The notes under the pieces were generated by a model. It was not told where the DNA came from. It searched no databases and saw nothing but the letters and a program-made list of their open reading frames with translations. DNA of 64,000 nt from an uncultured Carboxylicivirga sp. GTDB lineage: Bacteria; Bacteroidota; Bacteroidia; Bacteroidales; Marinilabiliaceae. A program made the position numbers and the translations under genes. The stretch is from NCBI RefSeq assembly GCF_963674565.1, contig NZ_OY771430.1, positions 3,286,001 through 3,350,000 on the forward strand, written 5' to 3'. Below, piece after piece: positions 1 to 8,186 of this stretch. The stretch's first letter is position 1, and each line of letters opens with the position of its first letter.

Positions 1-1
1 T

Positions 2-979
2 TGTCGCCCGGAGGATTTTGAAACAATGATGCAATTGGCCTATATGAAATTTGAGAAGCCTCGCTTTGATAAGGAAGCCTATAATACTTTTATGCAACGT
101 AACCTGGCTTACATTGCCAACATTGGTGATAATCCCAACAAAATACTTAATGATAGCCTGGTTCTCTTGAGATCTGACTATAATGAACGAACGTTATTGT
201 TTGGCGAAGATTTTCTGAATAAGGTTTCTTTTGAACGAATGAAGGAAATATACAAGGAGCGTTTTAATAATGCTGCTGACTTCACCTTTTTTATCGTGGG
301 TGATATTGACAAAGAAACAGCAAAAGAAATATCAGCCAAATACCTGGGAGCCATCAGAAGCAATGATACAAAAGAAAATTGGGTAGACAATAATGTCTCA
401 GCTCCTAAAGGAGAAACTATTAAGCGCATCCCGATTAATTTTGCTGATCCTAAAGCCACAGTTAAAATCTATTTCGATAATGAATTAGAGTATACCCCTG
501 AGAACCGAATAGGCTTATCGTTTATTGAGAAAATTCTGACTTTGAGATATACAGAAGAAATCAGGGAGAAAGAAGGAGGAACCTATGGTGTTGGTGTAAG
601 AGCAAGCAGTAATCGCATTCCTAAACAGGATGCTGTTATAAGCATTGGTTTTGATACTGATCCGGGCAAATACGAAACATTAATTCCATTAATTTATGCC
701 GAAATTGATAAGATTATCAAAAAAGGTGTTACTCAGGAGGATTTGAACAAAACCCGCTTAAATATGCTTAAAAACCGCAAAGAACAAAAGGAAAACAACG
801 GTTATTGGATGAATATTCTCCGAACATATTATATCCAGGGAATCAATAACGATCTTCCTGAAAATTATGAGACTATTATTGAAAAAATGACTTCAAAACA
901 ATTACAAAAACTGGCTAAAACATTCTTTAAAAAAGCAGATAAAATGGAAATTGTTTTTGTCAACGATAAAAAAGAGTAA
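2..979 (+). CDS. M16 family metallopeptidase, C-terminal part (5' end outside window)
   Basis: This is the C-terminal portion of a pitrilysin/insulinase-type (M16) peptidase. The frame is open from base 2 (residues CRPEDFETMMQLAYMKF), so the gene begins before the window and the ATG at 26 is internal. The visible part carries the typical non-catalytic second half of a PqqL-like zinc protease: a 'FE..MQL.Y' segment, the 'I.REKEGGTYGVGV' strand-turn conserved in M16 C-domains, and a final helix ending in a lysine-rich tail. The HxxEH zinc motif would lie upstream and is not visible. Many Bacteroidota homologues are secreted or periplasmic and about 930 residues long. A terminator follows at 999-1028. 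The family is fairly certain; substrate and location are not known from this fragment. Confidence 0.85.
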   Translation, partial: CRPEDFETMMQLAYMKFEKPRFDKEAYNTFMQRNLAYIANIGDNPNKILNDSLVLLRSDYNERTLLFGEDFLNKVSFERMKEIYKERFNNAADFTFFIVGDIDKETAKEISAKYLGAIRSNDTKENWVDNNVSAPKGETIKRIPINFADPKATVKIYFDNELEYTPENRIGLSFIEKILTLRYTEEIREKEGGTYGVGVRASSNRIPKQDAVISIGFDTDPGKYETLIPLIYAEIDKIIKKGVTQEDLNKTRLNMLKNRKEQKENNGYWMNILRTYYIQGINNDLPENYETIIEKMTSKQLQKLAKTFFKKADKMEIVFVNDKKE

Positions 980-998
980 AAGATTGAAAAAATGATTT

Positions 999-1028
999 AA
1001 CGGAGCAGCTATCGCTACTCCGTTTTTT
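999..1028 (+). terminator. Rho-independent terminator after the M16 peptidase
   Basis: AACGGAG (999-1005) pairs with CTCCGTT (1018-1024). The loop holds an inner AGC/GCT pair, and a run of seven T follows. It lies 20 bases after the peptidase stop codon. Confidence 0.8.
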
Positions 1029-1103
1029 TGTTTGTAATTTTACAGAAAGCAATATAAGTTGCTTTCAACGAAACAACCATTTGATTGTTCTGGTATAAAA
1101 AAC

Positions 1104-1724
1104 ATGATGCGTGTTAAGCCAAATAGATATTCAGGAATATTGCTTTTTATCATACTGATTACAGGAAGCAATTATACTGTATTGGCACAAAAAGACACGA
1201 TTAGAATTAGGGACATTATATTAAATCATCAGATAATCGATAATGATACAATCCCTCATATCACACTAAAAGAGGTTCCAGTAATGCCCCCTTTTAAGTT
1301 TAAAAATAAAAGACAAAAACGGAGATACTCCAAGCTGGTTCATAATGTAAAGATTACACTGCCCTACGCCCGTAGAGCAAGTTATACCATTAACGATATC
1401 AATTCTAATCTTGCCCTGATTACAGAACCAAAGGAACGTAAGAAATATCTTAAACAGAGAGAAAAAGAGCTTTTTGAAGAATTTGAGACACCGCTTAAAA
1501 AACTAACCTTCTCACAAGGCAAGCTTTTAATTAAGCTCATTAATCGTGAGACAGGTGATACTACCTACGAACTGATTAAAGAATATAAAGGAGGAGTTTC
1601 GGCGGTGTTCTGGCAGGGAATAGCCCGTTTATTTGGCTCCAACCTAAAATCGGAATTTGACAGCGATGGTGATGATGTGATGATTGAGCATATTATTCTG
1701 TTAATTGATAACGGAATGATCTGA
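1104..1724 (+). CDS. DUF4294 domain protein, secreted or periplasmic
   Basis: This resembles the DUF4294 family, which is found mainly in Bacteroidota and has no established function. I chose the ATG at 1104 (MMRVKPNRYS) over an in-frame codon at 1059, because a hydrophobic signal segment (GILLFIILITGSNYTVLA) then sits at the N-terminus. The core is lysine/arginine-rich: a 'KRRYSKLVHNVKITLPYAR' region followed by a 'LKQREKELFEEFE' helix and a 'LIKLINRETGDTTYELIKEY' segment, matching the family pattern as I remember it. The mature protein is about 180 residues. It stands alone between the M16 peptidase and urocanase genes. The family call is from pattern recognition; role unknown. Confidence 0.7.
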   Translation: MMRVKPNRYSGILLFIILITGSNYTVLAQKDTIRIRDIILNHQIIDNDTIPHITLKEVPVMPPFKFKNKRQKRRYSKLVHNVKITLPYARRASYTINDINSNLALITEPKERKKYLKQREKELFEEFETPLKKLTFSQGKLLIKLINRETGDTTYELIKEYKGGVSAVFWQGIARLFGSNLKSEFDSDGDDVMIEHIILLIDNGMI

Positions 1725-1843
1725 ACAATTGACGAATCTCACCTTTTTACTGCTCTTCTAATTGCGCTATGTCATAAAACTTGTTTATAAAAAGCCGGTA
1801 CTTTGTATTTAGCAGAACAAGAACATTGACAAATTAAAAACAA

Positions 1844-3853
1844 ATGACCCCTGAACAGTTTAAAGCAGCAATTTTAGAAGGAATACCATCATCCGTTCCT
1901 CCAAAAAAGGAATATGATCCTAATATTAATCATGCTCCAAAACGAAAGGATATATTAACACAGGAAGAGAAAAAACTGGCTCTTCAAAATGCTTTACGTT
2001 ATTTTCCAACAGAGCATCATGCCGAACTGGCTACCGAGTTTTTGTATGAGCTAAATACTTTTGGCCGGATATACATGTACCGGTACCGCCCCGATTATGA
2101 GTTGAAAGCTCGTCACATTGATGAATTTCCACACAAATCAAAACAGGCGGCAGCTATTATGCTGATGATTCAAAACAACCTTGATTACGCAGTAGCTCAA
2201 CATCCGCATGAATTGATTACCTATGGTGGAAATGGAGCTGTATTTCAAAACTGGGCTCAATACCGCCTAACCATGAAATATCTTGCCGAGATGACCGATG
2301 AGCAAACATTGACAATGTATTCGGGCCATCCCATGGGATTGTATCCATCACACAAGGATGCCCCACGTGTTGTTGTTACCAATGGCATGATGATTCCTAA
2401 CTATTCGAAACCCGACGACTGGGAGCGATTCAATGCTCTGGGGGTAACACAATACGGTCAGATGACAGCCGGTTCCTATATGTACATTGGTCCGCAGGGA
2501 ATCGTACATGGTACTACGATTACCATTATGAACGCAGGTAGAAAAATATCGAATGGCAAAGCTGATCTCACTGGTAAATTATTCGTTTCAGCAGGATTGG
2601 GAGGCATGTCTGGTGCTCAACCCAAAGCCGGAAATATAGCCGGATGTATCAGTGTGATAGCCGAGGTTAATGGCAAAGCAATACATACACGACACATTCA
2701 GGGCTGGGTTGATGAAGTAATTGAGGATCTTGATGAACTCTGCGAAAGAGTAATGATTGCCAAAGTAAATCATGAAGTGATTTCGATAGCTTTCCATGGA
2801 AACATTGTAGATGTCTGGGAGAAATTTGCAAAGGAAAACATTCACGTTGATTTAGGATCAGATCAAACATCATTACATAACCCATGGGCTGGTGGCTATT
2901 ACCCGGTAGGTTTATCATTCGACGAAGCGAATGATATGATGGCAACTCAACCAGAATTATTCAAAGAAAAAGTTAAGGAAAGTTTGTGTCGCCATGTTGC
3001 TGCAATTAATAAGCTGACTGCTCAAGGCATGTATTTCTTCGACTACGGAAACGCATTTTTGTTGGAATCGAGTCGTGCCGGTGCTGATATTATAAAAGAA
3101 AATGGTGACTTTAAATATCCATCATATGTGCAGGATATAATGGGGCCCATGTGTTTCGATTATGGATTTGGTCCGTTCCGTTGGGTATGCAGCAGCAACG
3201 ATCCTAAAGATCTTGCCGAGACTGATCGTATTGCGACAGAAGTGCTGGAAGAATTGCGACAGGAATCTCCTGTTGAAATACAACAGCAAATGGCAGATAA
3301 TATACACTGGATAAAAGAAGCCGGAAGAAATAAACTAGTAGTTGGTTCTCAGGCTCGCATTCTATATGCCGATGCAGAAGGTCGTATTCGTATTGCTGAA
3401 GCGTTTAACAAAGCCATAGCCGATGGTACACTTTCTGCACCAGTTATATTAGGTCGCGACCATCATGATGTGTCTGGTACGGATAGTCCTTACCGTGAAA
3501 CATCCAATATTTATGACGGCTCACGTTATACTGCCGATATGGCAATTCAGAATGTTATCGGTGATTCGTTCCGTGGAGCAACATGGGTTAGTATTCACAA
3601 TGGCGGCGGTGTCGGCTGGGGCGAAGTTATCAACGGTGGTTTCGGCATGTTATTGGATGGTACAGAAGAAGCCAATAAACGATTGCAAAATATGCTTTTT
3701 TGGGACGTAAACAATGGAATAACACGTAGAAGCTGGGCACGTAACGAAGGCGCTGTTTTTGCCATTAAAAGAGCTATGAAAGCTAATCCCAATTTAAAAG
3801 TTACATTACCGAATATGACCAATACTGATATGATTGACAAACTGTTTCGTTAA
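1844..3853 (+). CDS. hutU: Urocanate hydratase
   Basis: Urocanase converts urocanate to 4-imidazolone-5-propionate using tightly bound NAD+ in cytosolic histidine degradation. At 669 residues this is the long form common in Bacteroidota rather than the roughly 555-residue form. Visible family features include the glycine-rich 'YGGNGAVFQNW' near residue 127, 'MYSGHPMGLYPS', 'TAGSYMYIGPQGIVHGT', 'GGLGGMSGAQPKA', and the signature 'GRDHHDVSGTDSPYRETSNIYDGS' followed by 'IHNGGGVGWGE'. No hutH, hutI or hutG lies in this window, so the other pathway genes must be elsewhere or absent. A possible promoter element TACTTTG is at 1799-1805. A strong terminator follows at 3885. Confidence 0.96.
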   Translation: MTPEQFKAAILEGIPSSVPPKKEYDPNINHAPKRKDILTQEEKKLALQNALRYFPTEHHAELATEFLYELNTFGRIYMYRYRPDYELKARHIDEFPHKSKQAAAIMLMIQNNLDYAVAQHPHELITYGGNGAVFQNWAQYRLTMKYLAEMTDEQTLTMYSGHPMGLYPSHKDAPRVVVTNGMMIPNYSKPDDWERFNALGVTQYGQMTAGSYMYIGPQGIVHGTTITIMNAGRKISNGKADLTGKLFVSAGLGGMSGAQPKAGNIAGCISVIAEVNGKAIHTRHIQGWVDEVIEDLDELCERVMIAKVNHEVISIAFHGNIVDVWEKFAKENIHVDLGSDQTSLHNPWAGGYYPVGLSFDEANDMMATQPELFKEKVKESLCRHVAAINKLTAQGMYFFDYGNAFLLESSRAGADIIKENGDFKYPSYVQDIMGPMCFDYGFGPFRWVCSSNDPKDLAETDRIATEVLEELRQESPVEIQQQMADNIHWIKEAGRNKLVVGSQARILYADAEGRIRIAEAFNKAIADGTLSAPVILGRDHHDVSGTDSPYRETSNIYDGSRYTADMAIQNVIGDSFRGATWVSIHNGGGVGWGEVINGGFGMLLDGTEEANKRLQNMLFWDVNNGITRRSWARNEGAVFAIKRAMKANPNLKVTLPNMTNTDMIDKLFR

Positions 3854-3884
3854 CCCTTCATATCCCATCAACAAATACAAAGCA

Positions 3885-3920
3885 AAGCATCGTGGTATAT
3901 TATTGATCACGGTGCTTTTT
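3885..3920 (+). terminator. Terminator after hutU
   Basis: AAGCATCGTG (3885-3894) pairs with CACGGTGCTT (3908-3917) with one G-U pair, followed by a T run. It lies 31 bases after the hutU stop. Confidence 0.85.
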
Positions 3921-3939
3921 TATTGCTACTACATTAACC

Positions 3940-4145
3940 TTGAAAGATCTAATGATTGGATATATTTCTTTATTCCTGCCCTGAAGAGCAGGGCAATTTA
4001 ATCCATACGGACATTTTTTATCCTAACCCATTCGTTTATAATGGGGTTGTACAGAAATGAAAGTACTGTGAGGTGATTCTTTATGAAATGCAATTCGGAT
4101 CGCATCCAAATTACAATCTTTCAAAGTAGATGCGATCCGAAACAC
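3940..4145. repeat. Intergenic stretch with two unexplained perfect inverted repeats
   Basis: The 348-base gap between hutU and the convergent T9SS cargo gene holds two further hairpins besides the two terminators. TGCCCTG/CAGGGCA is at 3977-3995 with a 5-base loop. TTCGGATCGCATC (4094-4106) has its exact reverse complement GATGCGATCCGAA at 4129-4141, with 22 bases between. Neither is followed by a T run on either strand, so they do not look like terminators. No open frame of useful size is present. They could be operator sites, a small structured RNA or relics of a repeat element. Confidence 0.5.
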
Positions 4146-4149
4146 CAAT

Positions 4150-4180
4150 AAAAAACCGCAGCTCAAACAGAACTGCGGTT
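4150..4180 (-). terminator. Terminator of the T9SS cargo gene
   Basis: Read on the minus strand, AACCGCAG (4180-4173) pairs with CTGCGGTT (4161-4154), followed by a T run. It lies 22 bases after the stop codon of the gene at 4202-5746. Confidence 0.8.
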
Positions 4181-4201
4181 ACATATAAATGATTTTAATA
4201 C

Positions 4202-5746
4202 TTATTTCTTAATCACTTTTTGAGTTGTTACGGTTCCATCAGCCATTTTAATCTGAAGGATATACATTCCTTTGCTCAAATCTGAAGTTGAAACAACACC
4301 TGAAATAGCAGGAACATTTTTCACCAACTGACCAGCAGCATTGTATAAAATAACACCTGTAACATCAGCTCCCTCTACCTTAAATTCAGTTGAGAATGGA
4401 TTTGGAACTACTTTCACTGTCTTTGTTTCTTTTTTGTCAAGACCAGTAGCTGTATCCTTACCTGAAATATAAATATCTGCGACTCTCCAACGTACAGGAT
4501 TATCTGTACATGTATAAACAAAAGCAAAATATACATTACCAGATAAAGAACTGATATCAACAATACCAGATTTAACCCAAGCATCTGTTCCATCACCTAA
4601 AGTAAACCCTTCCATATTTACCCAGGTTGCAGTTGAAGGATCTCCTCCTCCATCATAATCAGTAGAATATTTTACAACAAGACCGTCATTAACTCCATAT
4701 TTAGACGCTGAAATAAATTCCATTGTTTCAATAGTCGAATTATCAAGATTAATTACAGGTGAAACTAACCAATCTTCATTTTCTCCTGCATTATATCCAT
4801 TAATTAGGGCGTGAGGTTGATCATTATAAACATTCTGAGCCCACTCAGCCGATCCACTCACATCCACTGAAATGGCAGTCCAAGGAGTTAAATCTGTCGC
4901 AAAATCGGTCCATAGTAACTCTATGTCATGACCATCAATTGAAAAGGCAGCATCTGATTCATCAAAAATAGAAGTTGAGGTAGCATCAACAACCTTCAAT
5001 TTATAACCATCCCATGACCATGCATTCGCAGGAATGGCAAAATCATAGGTATTAGCTCCATCAACTGATGCGATCTCATCAGAAATTTGCTCCCAAGTAC
5101 CATCTTCACCAAGGACTTCAAAATAAACATTTGAAACACCAGTTGAATTCCAACCAATCTGAACACTTTGCCCAGCAGAATATGCTTCTCCACCATTAGG
5201 TGTAGTTAATTCAACAGTACCTGTAGGAGTATACTCTTCAACCAAACAATCATCCCAATATACAACAGCAGTTCCATAAGATCTTACTTCAAAATATAAT
5301 TCATTTGCCGTTGCAGGTGCTGTCAAAATTACCTCATAATTTTTCCAAACACCTTTTTCATCAGGAAAATAACCATTATTTAACCTCAATTCATCAAGAT
5401 GGTCATTTAAATTAGTTCCTGTGTTTCTCCAATAGGAATAAATTCTTGCATCAGTTCCATCTCCAGACTCAATATAATACCATAAAGAAATTTTATAGCT
5501 CGTACCTTCAGTTACGGAAACAGTTTGTGAAATATCTTTGGTACCATCCGCAGTATGTTTTATCGAATAAGTACCCGAGTGTACTATAGTCGATTCCTGA
5601 GTCACATTCTCAGCTTTCGTCCAATCGGAAGGAGTATTTACATCACTCCAATTTTCGAAACCGGGATTTAGCAATAAGTTTTGCCCATTCACTCCTGAAA
5701 AGACAGCAAATAATAAAAGAAGAGAAAAAAGTAAACTATTTTTCAT
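4202..5746 (-). CDS. T9SS type A sorted multidomain surface or secreted protein
   Basis: This is an exported protein of 514 residues. The signal peptide is MKNSLLFSLLLLFAVFSGVNG. Residues about 24-172 resemble a carbohydrate-binding module of the CBM4/9 jelly-roll type ('LLLNPGFENWSD..P..W'). Residues about 178-272 start with 'ELTTPNGGEAYSAGQSVQIGW', typical of the Kre9/KNH-like Ig domain. Residues about 275-430 look like a cleaved-adhesin/choice-of-anchor-J jelly roll ('EDWLVSPVINLD'). The last ~75 residues are a type A Por sorting domain ('VVPNPFSTEFKVEG...LSKGMYILQI...TQKVIKK'), which directs T9SS export and anchoring. No catalytic domain is visible, so the likely role is glycan binding or adhesion. 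It is a single-gene unit with its own -7 box (5792-5799) and terminator. Confidence 0.85.
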   Translation of the reverse strand: MKNSLLFSLLLLFAVFSGVNGQNLLLNPGFENWSDVNTPSDWTKAENVTQESTIVHSGTYSIKHTADGTKDISQTVSVTEGTSYKISLWYYIESGDGTDARIYSYWRNTGTNLNDHLDELRLNNGYFPDEKGVWKNYEVILTAPATANELYFEVRSYGTAVVYWDDCLVEEYTPTGTVELTTPNGGEAYSAGQSVQIGWNSTGVSNVYFEVLGEDGTWEQISDEIASVDGANTYDFAIPANAWSWDGYKLKVVDATSTSIFDESDAAFSIDGHDIELLWTDFATDLTPWTAISVDVSGSAEWAQNVYNDQPHALINGYNAGENEDWLVSPVINLDNSTIETMEFISASKYGVNDGLVVKYSTDYDGGGDPSTATWVNMEGFTLGDGTDAWVKSGIVDISSLSGNVYFAFVYTCTDNPVRWRVADIYISGKDTATGLDKKETKTVKVVPNPFSTEFKVEGADVTGVILYNAAGQLVKNVPAISGVVSTSDLSKGMYILQIKMADGTVTTQKVIKK

Positions 5747-5791
5747 AATAAAACGGTTAAGTAATTAATAATTTTAGATTCACAATTTACA

Positions 5792-5799
5792 CAAAAATA
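5792..5799 (-). promoter_or_regulatory. Putative -7 promoter box of the T9SS cargo gene
   Basis: The minus strand reads TATTTTTG, matching the Bacteroidota -7 consensus TAnnTTTG, about 46 bases before the start codon. No clear -33 TTTG was found at the expected distance. A palindrome at 5858-5867 lies about 60 bases further upstream. Confidence 0.45.
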
Positions 5800-5857
5800 G
5801 TAGATACATAAGATATTTAGGCTATCTAAATCTTAAATAGTTGTAAATTTAATATAA

Positions 5858-5867
5858 ACCGTACGGT
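5858..5867. promoter_or_regulatory. Perfect 10-bp palindrome ACCGTACGGT, possible operator
   Basis: ACCGTACGGT is self-complementary and is followed by CGGT, giving overlapping ACCG-N6-CGGT symmetry (5858-5871). This GC-rich palindrome stands out in an AT-rich gap upstream of the T9SS cargo gene and resembles TetR-type operators in form. No cognate regulator is adjacent, so its use is inference. Confidence 0.3.
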
Positions 5868-5903
5868 CGGTAGCATAAAGAGGCTCAATAATGCAATAAA
5901 ATA

Positions 5904-7334
5904 CTAGCTATCCCCCTTTTTTAATGCAGCCTCAATCTTAATCGTAATTTCTTTTTGGTATTCACCAGTATTTAAGTCTGACGCTTTTAACAAGTAGTTT
6001 CTGGCTTTTTCTTTGTCACTTTTTTTAACCATAATCTCTGATGCTAACAAAGCTGAATAAGGTCCAAAATATCGACTATCATCGCCAGACAAAGATATAA
6101 CCTTGTCATAGGCCAATAAGGCTTGTTTATAATTATTCAGCAGATGCTCTGCCCTTGCCAAACGATACCACCATTCAATCTCATAAAAAGTAGAATAATG
6201 GCTCAGAGAATCTGTATTTAAAACACTTATGGCAGTCAGGTATTCACCTCCATCAATTAAAAACCGTGCTTTAACTAATGCAACAGGAGAATCTTTTAAC
6301 ATCCCGTATTCAGACTTTGCCTGTCGATCCAGACTGGTTGTGAGATTATCAGTTTCATCAATCAACCTTAGCCAGGCATCTCTTTTAATCCCCTCTTCTT
6401 TAACATGACAGAATCTGGCAATTCTATAAATTGCATCAGCATAATACCGATTTCTATTGCCATCATTACAATATTGCTCCAAATAGGCAATTCCTTCCTC
6501 CTTCAGTTCATTTAGCAAATACCTTCCTTTTATATATCCAAGCAAAGGAAACTTGTGAATCTGATGTCCTTTCCAATCGTGAATCCAGTCAAAAACCAGT
6601 TTAGACTCATTAATCTTAACCGCATTTAAGGCAACAACAAAAGAAAGTACAGGGGATCCATATCTTTCAGCTTCCTCCAGAAGCCACTCTAACTCCGTTC
6701 TTTCAATATTTGAAAACTGCAGACTACTGTAGGCCAATAACAATAGGCCTTCTTTGTGCAAACCGTCCTTGTATCTTGTTTGACTTATGTACGATCGTAA
6801 TAACTGAAAACCCAGCTCACTATCTCCTTCAATTCCAAACAACCAGGACAAGAAACCATATTGATTTTCAACCTGATCAGCAAAAATCAGAAACAAACCG
6901 TTTAGCTTTTGATATTCCAGGGCATCACATTTGTTCTTATCTAATCCTTCAAACGACTTATAAGCTTTATAGATATTATAAACCCCAGATATCTCATCTC
7001 CTTTCATTACCTGCATTAATCCCAACTGAACATCAAGATTAATGAGCATCATATTTGATTTCTGATTTTCTGTTTTTATTATTTTGAGTAGTCTGCTCTG
7101 TTCTTTCTCAAAAGATTTAAGCCAATCTTCATTCTCATTACTAACATATTGTAAAAAATACCTATAAGCACTTAAATAGTAGGTTTCATCTTCGTTCAGA
7201 GGTCCGAAATCTGAAAAATCATAAAGATACTCTTCGCTCAAACACAACTGTGCTTTAGGACTTAACCATTCTTTGTTCTGAGAATGGAGAGAAAATGAAA
7301 CGAGAATCAGAAAAACAGATAATACAATCTTCAT
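5904..7334 (-). CDS. Secreted TPR-type helical repeat protein
   Basis: The protein has 476 residues if translation starts at the ATG at 7334, which places the signal peptide MKIVLSVFLILVSFSLHSQ at the N-terminus; upstream in-frame codons run through the preceding terminator hairpin and are unlikely. The mature part is almost entirely alpha-helical with TPR-like pairs, clearest near the C-terminus ('WWYRLARAEHLLNNYKQALLAYDKVISLSG' and 'ASEIMVKKSDKEKARNYLLKASDLN'). No catalytic motif is visible. Bacteroidota proteins of this type act as periplasmic scaffolds; the specific function is not recognised. It follows the zinc-ribbon gene but is separated from it by a terminator, so its expression depends on read-through or on a promoter within a few dozen bases. 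Confidence 0.7.
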   Translation of the reverse strand: MKIVLSVFLILVSFSLHSQNKEWLSPKAQLCLSEEYLYDFSDFGPLNEDETYYLSAYRYFLQYVSNENEDWLKSFEKEQSRLLKIIKTENQKSNMMLINLDVQLGLMQVMKGDEISGVYNIYKAYKSFEGLDKNKCDALEYQKLNGLFLIFADQVENQYGFLSWLFGIEGDSELGFQLLRSYISQTRYKDGLHKEGLLLLAYSSLQFSNIERTELEWLLEEAERYGSPVLSFVVALNAVKINESKLVFDWIHDWKGHQIHKFPLLGYIKGRYLLNELKEEGIAYLEQYCNDGNRNRYYADAIYRIARFCHVKEEGIKRDAWLRLIDETDNLTTSLDRQAKSEYGMLKDSPVALVKARFLIDGGEYLTAISVLNTDSLSHYSTFYEIEWWYRLARAEHLLNNYKQALLAYDKVISLSGDDSRYFGPYSALLASEIMVKKSDKEKARNYLLKASDLNTGEYQKEITIKIEAALKKGDS

Positions 7335-7355
7335 CAATTTCAATATCAACATAAC

Positions 7356-7382
7356 AAAAACAGCCGGACAAATGTCCGGCTG
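7356..7382 (-). terminator. Terminator after the zinc-ribbon gene
   Basis: On the minus strand CAGCCGGAC (7382-7374) and GTCCGGCTG (7369-7361) form a 9-bp stem with a 4-base loop, followed by five T. It lies between the zinc-ribbon stop (7410) and the TPR protein start (7334). Confidence 0.85.
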
Positions 7383-7409
7383 CAATTTAATATTTTTTAC
7401 TGGCAGTAA

Positions 7410-8183
7410 TTACTCTGCAGCTTCTTCACCACCAATCGCTCTGTCAACCAAAATACGACCGCAATACTCACAAACAATTACTTTTTTGTGTGAAGCGATA
7501 TCTAACTGGCGCTGAGGTGGAATTTTATTAAAACAACCACCACAAGCATCACGCTCAACTGTAACGACAGCTAAACCGTTTCTGGCATTCTTACGAATTC
7601 TTCTGAAAGCGGTTAACAAACGTTCAGGAACACTTGTTGCAATTTCTTCTGATTTTTGAATCATTCGCTCTTCCTCAACCTGAGTTTCGCCTACAATCTC
7701 GTCAAGTTCTTTCTTTTTGGCTGCAAGGTCAGCTTTTCTATCTTCCAATAATTGTTTTGAAGATTCGCCAACTTCTTTTTTGTTTTTCAACTCAGCAGTA
7801 AACTCTTTAATACGCTTTTCGCATAATTCGATTTCCAGTTTCTGAAATTCAATCTCTTTAGATAAAGAATCGAATTCGCGATTGTTACGCACATTCATTT
7901 GTTGCGCTTCGTATTTTTTAATCAGCAAACCTGATTCTTTAATTTCGTTCTTTTTACCCAGGATGGCGTCATTCAAACTTTTAATCTCCCCGTCAAGGTT
8001 AGCCATACGGGTATCCAACCCTTCAATCTCATCTTCCAAATCCTGAACCTCCAAAGGAAGCTCACCTCTAAGCGTACGAATCTTGTCAATCGAAGACTCC
8101 ACTGTTTGAAGGTCGTAAAGAGCTTTCAGTCTTTCTTCTACTGACATCTCTTTTTCTTTTGCTTTCGGATCTATTGTTGCCAT
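7410..8183 (-). CDS. Coiled-coil protein with C-terminal C4 zinc ribbon (DUF164/zf-RING_7 type)
   Basis: The protein has 257 residues. Residues about 15-200 form a long antiparallel coiled coil rich in E, K and L. The C-terminus is a zinc ribbon with cysteines at about 214, 217, 238 and 241 (CGGC...CEYC). This is the architecture of the HP0958/CdsZ family, whose members have been linked to nucleic-acid or protein chaperone roles in other phyla; its role in Bacteroidota is unknown. The gene begins 3 bases after the nif3 stop and is therefore translationally linked to it. The Nif3-zinc ribbon pairing recurs in Bacteroidota, as far as I recall. A strong terminator follows. Confidence 0.85.
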   Translation of the reverse strand: MATIDPKAKEKEMSVEERLKALYDLQTVESSIDKIRTLRGELPLEVQDLEDEIEGLDTRMANLDGEIKSLNDAILGKKNEIKESGLLIKKYEAQQMNVRNNREFDSLSKEIEFQKLEIELCEKRIKEFTAELKNKKEVGESSKQLLEDRKADLAAKKKELDEIVGETQVEEERMIQKSEEIATSVPERLLTAFRRIRKNARNGLAVVTVERDACGGCFNKIPPQRQLDIASHKKVIVCEYCGRILVDRAIGGEEAAE

Positions 8184-8186
8184 TCT

